NCBI GenBank assembly: GCA_964019335.1
Contig: OZ025727.1
Location: 122,001-186,000 of the forward strand
Reading direction: 5' to 3'
Source: Diplonema japonicum
Lineage: Eukaryota; Euglenozoa; Diplonemea; Diplonemida; Diplonemidae
DNA length: 64,000 bases
Part shown: positions 59,028-64,000 of the stretch, piece by piece
How positions within the stretch are numbered: position 1 is the first letter of the stretch
Layout of the letters: each line of letters opens with the position of its first letter
Translations under genes and position numbers: made by a program
The notes under the pieces: generated by a model
Databases searched by the model: none
Told to the model about the DNA's origin: nothing
The model's input: only the letters and a program-made list of their open reading frames with translations

Positions 59028-59528
59028 ATGAGCGCGCAGAAGAAAGTCCTCAGCCCGCACGAGCAGCTGGAAGTTAAGAAGCGAAAAATCTGGGAGCTTG
59101 CAACAAGCCCGAGGAAGCAGATGGCTATGATGATGTTTATGATGTGGGTATGGTTTTTAAAAAAGAAAAAAAAAAAAATTCCCACAGCTTTCCGGTAATG
59201 AGCTGAACATTTTCCCCATAATGATCACTGGACAAGCTGTGTACTCACCTATTAGCTCAATCATGGGTATAAAGGAAAAAAAAAAAAAAAAAACACAAAA
59301 GGCGCAACAAAACTGTTCTCCAAGGTGGTTGATGGGATTGACACCTCAGCTGAGCTCCGGGAAGAGCGGCGCAATGCAGTGATCACCTACATTCTCCATC
59401 AGCTGGTTTTCTTTTGCATCGGTCTTGTTAAATGCTACTATTTGGGCCTTGTGCCCACACATGCTATTGATTGGATAGACCACAGGCCTTACTTGCCAAT
59501 TGAGACCTCCGCTGGGTTTGCCATGTGA
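59028..59528 (+). CDS. EMC4: EMC4, ER membrane protein complex subunit 4 (three exons, two tiny introns)
   Basis: Exon 1 59028-59147, intron 59148-59187 (40 nt, GTATGG...CCCACAG), exon 2 59188-59266, intron 59267-59301 (35 nt, GTATAAAG...CACAAAAG), exon 3 59302-59528. The joined frame gives 141 residues. Exon 1 holds KRKIWELATSPRKQMAMMMF, matching the conserved K-x-W-x-[IL]A-x-x-P-x-KQ start of the family. Exon 2 gives LSGNELNIFPIMITGQAVYS, matching the x-GN-x-ISIFP-x-M segment. Exon 3 gives GLVKCYYLGLVPTHAIDWID, matching the Y-K-C...GLLPTHASDW end. EMC4 helps insert membrane proteins at the ER. Both introns carry A-runs, which hide the gene from ORF calling. Human and yeast proteins are about 180-190 residues, so this is somewhat short at the N-terminus. 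Confidence 0.88.
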
Positions 59529-60006
59529 TTGTTTTTATTTTTGTCATTAACCCCTCACAATTTTTTTTTTCCCCCCTCCCCTTTTATTCTTACTTTCGCC
59601 GCCCCCCCCCCCCCTTCCAAAGAATGGAAGAAAAAAAAGAGAAAAAAAAAAGAATTAAAGGAGAGATAACCTTTATCCCCCCATTTTTTTTTCTTCTGAA
59701 AAAACTCCGCAAAAAAAAAAAAAAGAAAAGATCCTCAAGAACAGGGAGAGGAGGGGCAGCAAACGAGGACTAGGCCCGGTGGAAAAAAAAAAAAAGAAAG
59801 AAGAAGCATAGTTTGAAAAAGGATAAGGAGGGTGCTTTGTTTTTTTTTTTGTTTTGTTTTTTTTTTCCTTTCTTTCCCACCCCCCCCATGAAGTGTGTTT
59901 TCTTTTCTTTTTTTTCTTTTTTTTTTTTTTTTTTAAATTGTCTTTGGTTCAAATGATGACATTGCACAAAAAGGGGGGGAAAGAAAACAATGCGAAAAAA
60001 AAGAAA
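59529..60006. other. Intergenic, C, A and T runs
   Basis: No gene. C-runs near 59602, A-runs and T-runs. The downstream frame is open from 59854, but conserved-looking sequence begins at 60007. Confidence 0.5.
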
Positions 60007-63000
60007 ATGGTCGAAACTTTAGACCCGCAACAGCTTCGAGACATCCTTCGAAGGAACGGTCTCCCGAAGAAATTCCTCTCCAACATCGCCAAAAAAGAAG
60101 TCACGGGGGTCGACTTCATGTCCGCAGGCGACCTAATGTTCGAAGGCCTGGGCGCGACCGAGGGGTACCTCAAACGGCAGCTTGAGCGCATCAAACACAG
60201 ACTAACGACAGACTTCGATAACATCTCAACAAAAGTCCCCGTTGCCCAAGCCGCAGCAGCGGTAGAAATTGACAAGTTCTATTTTAACGAGTCCGTCTCT
60301 GATAAGGTCGGGAAAGGGGTGAACATAACGGACTCTTACTCAGACGATCCAACTTTACTGAGAAAAATTCTTTTGCAAAAATACCCCGGGAAGGAACGGG
60401 ACTTGAGATTCATGGACAGCTGGATAGAGGACCACAACAAGCAGCAACAAGACCTGGACACGGCGTCGAAGAAACTAGAAGCAATTCTCAAAAAAGCTGA
60501 AAAAAACCTCGCACCAAAGACAAAAGCCCTTCTGACCTCATACACGGACAACCCCAAGCAAATGGCGGTGGATTTTTCCCGAGCGTACCCGAAACACAGC
60601 TTCGAGTTCCTTTCTGATTGGGCGTGCTCCTCGTCGAAGAAGGTCAGGGAGGTAGTCACACCGTCAGAGGACGAGCTTCAAAAAAACAAGGAAGCAAAGG
60701 CCCTCCTCGATGCAGAACTTGACGCGAAAGAAGCCCAAGAACAGGCCGATAAAGAAACAGCAGCTGAACAAGCTCGAATCGAGGAAGAAGAACTCGCTCG
60801 GAAAAAACAAGAAGAGGACGACCAACTCCGCCTGAAAAAAGAAGAAGAAGAACGTGCTAAGGAAGCCTTGTCCAAAGAGAAAGAAAACAAAGCCCGGCTT
60901 AAAAAGGAACAAGACGCTAAGCGGAAAGAAGACGACCGCCTTCGCAAAGAGGAAGAAAAAAGGCTCAAAGCGGAGGCTAAAGACGCGGAAAAGCGGGCAA
61001 AAGAACTGAAAAAGGAAGAAGAGAAATGGAAGAAGGAGGAGGCCGCTAGACAGAAGGCGCAGCTTAAAGAGCTTCACGCGAGTGAAGCAGCTCAGCGAAA
61101 AGCAGCCGCAAGCGAAATGGACAGCGCATTTAAATCGATCGCAGCCGAGCAACGAGCAGAGCGGTCCGACTTCGAGGATGCACAACGCAGAAAGGAAAAA
61201 GAAGAACAAGAAAGACTAAAACGAGAAGAGGAAGAGAAGCAACGAGAACTAGAAAGGCTCCGACAAGAAGAGGAAGACCGCGAACGAGCACGCCAGGAAG
61301 AAGAAGAAAGACTGAAACGAGAAGAAAAAGAGAAACAACGCAAGGAAAAAGAAGAACAAGAAAGGCTTCAACGAGAAGAAGAAGACCGCGAACGAGCACG
61401 CCAGGAAGAAGAAGAAAGACTGAAACGAGAAGAAGAAGAGAAACAACGCAAAGAAAAAGAAGAACAAGAAAGGCTTCAACGAGAAGAGGAAGACCGCGAA
61501 CGAGCACGCCAGGAAGAACTGAAGCGAGAGGAGGAAGAAAGGCTCCAACAGGAACAAGAAGAACGAGAGAGAATAAAACAGGAAGAAGAAGACCGCGAAA
61601 GGGCACGTAAAGAAGAAGAAGAAGAACTGAAGCGAGAGGAAGAAGAAAGGCTCCAACAGGAAAAGGAAGAACGCGAAAGAATAAACCGGGAAGAAGAAGA
61701 AGAACTGAAGCGAGAGGAAGAAGAGAAAGAACAAGAACAAGAAAGGCTCCGACGAGAGGAAGAAGACCGCGAACGAGCACGCCAGGAAGAAGAAGAAAGA
61801 CTAAAACGAGAAGAAGAAGAGAAACAACGCAAAGAAAAAGAAGAACAAGAAGACCGCGAACGAGCACGCCAGGAAGAAGAAGAAAGACTGAAACGAGAAG
61901 AAGAAGAGCGCATCAAAGAAGAAGAACGACTTGAACGCGAAACTGAGCTACGTACCAGGCAAGAAGAAGAAGCGGCTAAGCAAAAAAAAGAGCGATTGCA
62001 GCAAAAAAAAGCAGCAAAAAAGCAAAAGGAAGCGGAAGAAAAGGAAAGGGCAAGAGCCGAGGAAGAAGAAATGAAGCGAAAAGATGAGGAACAGCGTCTT
62101 AGAAGGGAGGAAGAAGAAGAAAACCAAAGAAAAGCGGACGAAGAAGCTGCCAGGAAGAAAAAAGAAAGGTCGCAACAGAAAAAAGCGGCAAGAAAACAAA
62201 AAGAAGAGGAAGAAGAAAAGAAACGAGTGGAGGCCGAGGAAGAGCGTCTTAGAAAGGAGGAGGAAAACCAAAGAAAAGCGGACGAAGAAGCTGCCAAGAA
62301 AGAAAAAGAACGATCGCAACAGAAAAAAGCAGCAGCAGCAAAAAAAAAACAAAAGGAAGAAGAAGAAGAACGGTTGCGAAAAGAAGAGGAAGAAAAAAAA
62401 CTTAGAAAAGAAGAGGAAGATGCGGCAAGAAAGCAAAAGGAGGAAGAGGAAAGGAAACGAGCAATGCGCGAGGAAGCTGAACGGCAAGACAGAGAAGAGG
62501 AAGAGCTTCGAAGAAAGGAGGAAAAGAAACGAGAAGAAGAAAGGAAGCGCCGAAAGGAGGAGGAAGAAAAGATGCGCCGAAAGGAGGAGGAAGAAAAGAT
62601 GCGCCGAAAGGAGGAAGAACGACAAAAGGAACAGGAAGAAGCCGAGGCCAGAGAAGCGAAAAGGAAAAAGAAAAACAAGAAAGAGGAAGAGGCCAGGCTG
62701 TCTGCAAAACTGGCCGCGGAAAACAAGATCCTGGCAATGCAAGCAAGGATCGACGAACTAGAGAAACAGGTAGTGTGCTTCCTCATCCCCTCACACCCCA
62801 CACAGCTCGTTTCCGCCACTGCACGCTCGCAGGAGACCAGCATTCCTCGCGGTGTAGTGGCATCTATGGCACGAGATACTTACATGTATCAGCAAGCACT
62901 CTCTAGTACCCCCAGGTCCTCCCAACCTCCCGCTGGAACCTCATATGCTTCCGCTCCCTCCCCACAAACTGTACCCGCTGACGCGAACTCGGACTTCTGG

Positions 63001-63072
63001 TCCTCCTACGTCGAGATGTACGAAGCACGCGCTTCACCGCCTGCTGTTAAAAAAGTTAGAATGGATGTATAA
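60007..63072 (+). CDS. Large coiled-coil protein with SAM-like N-terminus
   Basis: 1021 residues from the ATG at 60007 (upstream ATG at 59854 rejected: poly-F leader). Residues ~3-65 (LDPQQLRDILRRNGLPKKFL ... GDLMFEGLGATEGYLKRQLE) have the spacing of a SAM domain. Residues ~90-215 are helical and unassigned. From ~215 to ~920 the sequence is almost pure E/K/R/Q, a very long single helix or coiled coil. It includes a 36-residue repeat (DNA unit 108 bp, at 61273, 61381 and 61489, with diverged units to about 61900). The last ~100 residues are Ser/Pro/Ala-rich with a KKVRMDV end. A possible 36-nt intron (62770-62805) lies near the end of the helix; reading through it keeps the frame. Probably structural or cytoskeletal. 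Confidence 0.75.
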   Translation: MVETLDPQQLRDILRRNGLPKKFLSNIAKKEVTGVDFMSAGDLMFEGLGATEGYLKRQLERIKHRLTTDFDNISTKVPVAQAAAAVEIDKFYFNESVSDKVGKGVNITDSYSDDPTLLRKILLQKYPGKERDLRFMDSWIEDHNKQQQDLDTASKKLEAILKKAEKNLAPKTKALLTSYTDNPKQMAVDFSRAYPKHSFEFLSDWACSSSKKVREVVTPSEDELQKNKEAKALLDAELDAKEAQEQADKETAAEQARIEEEELARKKQEEDDQLRLKKEEEERAKEALSKEKENKARLKKEQDAKRKEDDRLRKEEEKRLKAEAKDAEKRAKELKKEEEKWKKEEAARQKAQLKELHASEAAQRKAAASEMDSAFKSIAAEQRAERSDFEDAQRRKEKEEQERLKREEEEKQRELERLRQEEEDRERARQEEEERLKREEKEKQRKEKEEQERLQREEEDRERARQEEEERLKREEEEKQRKEKEEQERLQREEEDRERARQEELKREEEERLQQEQEERERIKQEEEDRERARKEEEEELKREEEERLQQEKEERERINREEEEELKREEEEKEQEQERLRREEEDRERARQEEEERLKREEEEKQRKEKEEQEDRERARQEEEERLKREEEERIKEEERLERETELRTRQEEEAAKQKKERLQQKKAAKKQKEAEEKERARAEEEEMKRKDEEQRLRREEEEENQRKADEEAARKKKERSQQKKAARKQKEEEEEKKRVEAEEERLRKEEENQRKADEEAAKKEKERSQQKKAAAAKKKQKEEEEERLRKEEEEKKLRKEEEDAARKQKEEEERKRAMREEAERQDREEEELRRKEEKKREEERKRRKEEEEKMRRKEEEEKMRRKEEERQKEQEEAEAREAKRKKKNKKEEEARLSAKLAAENKILAMQARIDELEKQVVCFLIPSHPTQLVSATARSQETSIPRGVVASMARDTYMYQQALSSTPRSSQPPAGTSYASAPSPQTVPADANSDFWSSYVEMYEARASPPAVKKVRMDV
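61273..61900 (+). repeat. 108-bp intragenic tandem repeat
   Basis: GAAGACCGCGAACGAGCACG recurs at 61273, 61381 and 61489 (exact 108-bp spacing), then at wider or narrower spacing up to about 61855. It encodes the repeated DRERARQEEEERLKREEEE block. Confidence 0.85.
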
Positions 63073-63185
63073 ACCCTCCCCCCCCCCCCCCCCCCAAAGT
63101 ACTATAAAGCATTTAAAAAAAAAATGCTCAAAAAAAGTTTTTTGTTCCCCCCTTTGTGTTGATTCTTTTCCCCCCTTTTTTCTGC

Positions 63186-63223
<38 letters not shown>

Positions 63224-63266
63224 AAAAAACACACACACACACCCTAGAACATACACAGCACCAAAA
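63073..63266. other. Intergenic, C-run, A-run and CA repeat
   Basis: C-run near 63078-63095, A-run at about 63195-63220 and ACAC repeat near 63229-63241 just before the next start. Confidence 0.5.
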
Positions 63267-63680
63267 ATGTGCACGGAAAAGCCAATGCAGGCTGGCGATC
63301 TTTTGATATGCAAAAGGCACAGTGGAATCTTCTGGTCTGGCCCAGTGGCAAAGCACGTGGAAGGGTACACAAGGGTGATACCCCGAAGAAAGAAATGGCT
63401 TGTAATCGATAGAGATGAGGTCAGGATGTACTCGAACCGAGGTGCCTCTGAGGCTGCAGTTTTGCTAAAGGATGTAGTGGAGGCGCAGTACTCTGCACAA
63501 GGAGTCATCACTGTGAAGGCATATTCATGCGCCACATCTATCACCTTCGTAGTCCCGGTGGCAGAAATTGCCGAAATCGTCGAATCACTGCAAGCTGCAC
63601 ACCACTTCTCCCTGCACACGCCTCTTAGCAAATCGCTAGTCGAGGGCCCTCGGAGACGGTTTTTAATTTCGCGGAAGTGA
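63267..63680 (+). CDS. Small PH-like domain protein
   Basis: 137 residues from the ATG at 63267 (upstream in-frame ATG at 63156 would be translated through an A-run). AGDLLICKRHSGIFW, then RKKWLVIDRDEVRMYSNRG, AVLLKDVVEAQY and a final helix VAEIAEIVESLQAAHHF follow the order of a pleckstrin-homology fold: N-terminal strand pair, K-x-W-[FL]-V-[IL] strand, then a C-terminal helix. A Trp in the last helix, usual in PH domains, is not visible. The short basic tail (EGPRRRFLISRK) may bind membrane lipids. Fold call is inference. Confidence 0.55.
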   Translation: MCTEKPMQAGDLLICKRHSGIFWSGPVAKHVEGYTRVIPRRKKWLVIDRDEVRMYSNRGASEAAVLLKDVVEAQYSAQGVITVKAYSCATSITFVVPVAEIAEIVESLQAAHHFSLHTPLSKSLVEGPRRRFLISRK

Positions 63681-64000
63681 ACAGTCAAACTGTGCTGACC
63701 CACCTTCTCTTTCTTACAAGCCCCCGTTACACTGTTTTTAGAGGAGCCATATGCAAAATGGGTTGCCCCTTGAGGTTAGAAAAAAAAGTTTTTTTTTTAA
63801 TTTTTTTTTTTATTCTCTGTTGGATTCTCTCAATCCCGTCTAGCTTGTTACCTTTCGTTCTCTTTCTGGAAGAAAAAAAAAAATTGCCGAAGTAGAAAAA
63901 AAAAAAAAAAAAAGGGAAGAGAAAAAAAAATATGGAAGGTACGCCTTTTTTGTTTTCACAGTCTTTCTTTTTTTCTCCAGTGCAGAAAAAAAAAATAGTA
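63681..64000. other. Window end, low complexity
   Basis: T-runs and A-runs; no gene seen. The open frame at 63677-63895 has no recognisable content. Confidence 0.4.

Noticed and set aside
61476-62843. Long minus-strand open frame (455 codons) opposite the coiled-coil gene
   Set aside because: It is the Ser/Phe-rich shadow of GAA/GAG-rich coding sequence; no start context, no domain, biased composition.

Overview
The window looks like nuclear DNA of a unicellular eukaryote (a protist; lineage not determined). The evidence is a kinesin motor family, an actin-related protein, an EMC4 gene split by two introns of 40 and 35 nt, amino-acid transporters of the AAAP type, tandem arrays of secreted/membrane cysteine-rich proteins, and decayed piggyBac and retrotransposon-like copies. 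Coding regions are moderately GC-rich. Intergenic DNA is dominated by homopolymer runs of all four bases (up to T52). Every intact host gene I can support reads on the + strand. Only transposon-derived material reads on the minus strand.

Layout. 0.4-2.1 kb: a divergent actin-related protein with an F-box-like segment and a terminal CaaX-like motif. 3.0-29.5 kb: seven paralogous cysteine-rich type I membrane proteins (starts 3059, 12944, 15212, 18019, 21269, 25029, 28188), interrupted by two TIR-bounded piggyBac relics (5122-6979 and 10891-12661), a retroelement-like ORF (8145-9269) and a recent tandem duplication of about 3.8 kb (about 19.6-27.2 kb). 30.3-39.4 kb: three near-identical AAAP-type transporters with shared 3' flanks, plus fold-back/TIR elements near 33.0-33.5 kb. 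40-41 kb: a second retroelement-like fragment. 41.9-46.3 kb: a compact run of prolidase, a membrane/PDZ-like protein, a ubiquitin-like/ankyrin protein and an unknown small protein. 46.5-51.2 kb: two kinesins with an F-box-like N-terminus, separated by a DUF1917-like gene. 51.2-56.0 kb: an island of TIR elements. 56.3-58.7 kb: a kinase pseudogene, minisatellite and a truncated third kinesin copy. 59.0-63.7 kb: EMC4, a 1021-residue coiled-coil protein with a SAM-like N-terminus, and a PH-like protein.

Recurring themes are (1) gene families in which one region is homogenised and another diverges (transporters, kinesins, surface proteins); (2) cytoskeletal ATPase-type proteins joined to F-box-like segments; (3) gene borders marked by A-runs just before start codons and T-runs just after stops; and (4) short dispersed motifs, some of which look like retroelement 3' tails. 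Family assignments are from recognised motifs only; no database search was possible.
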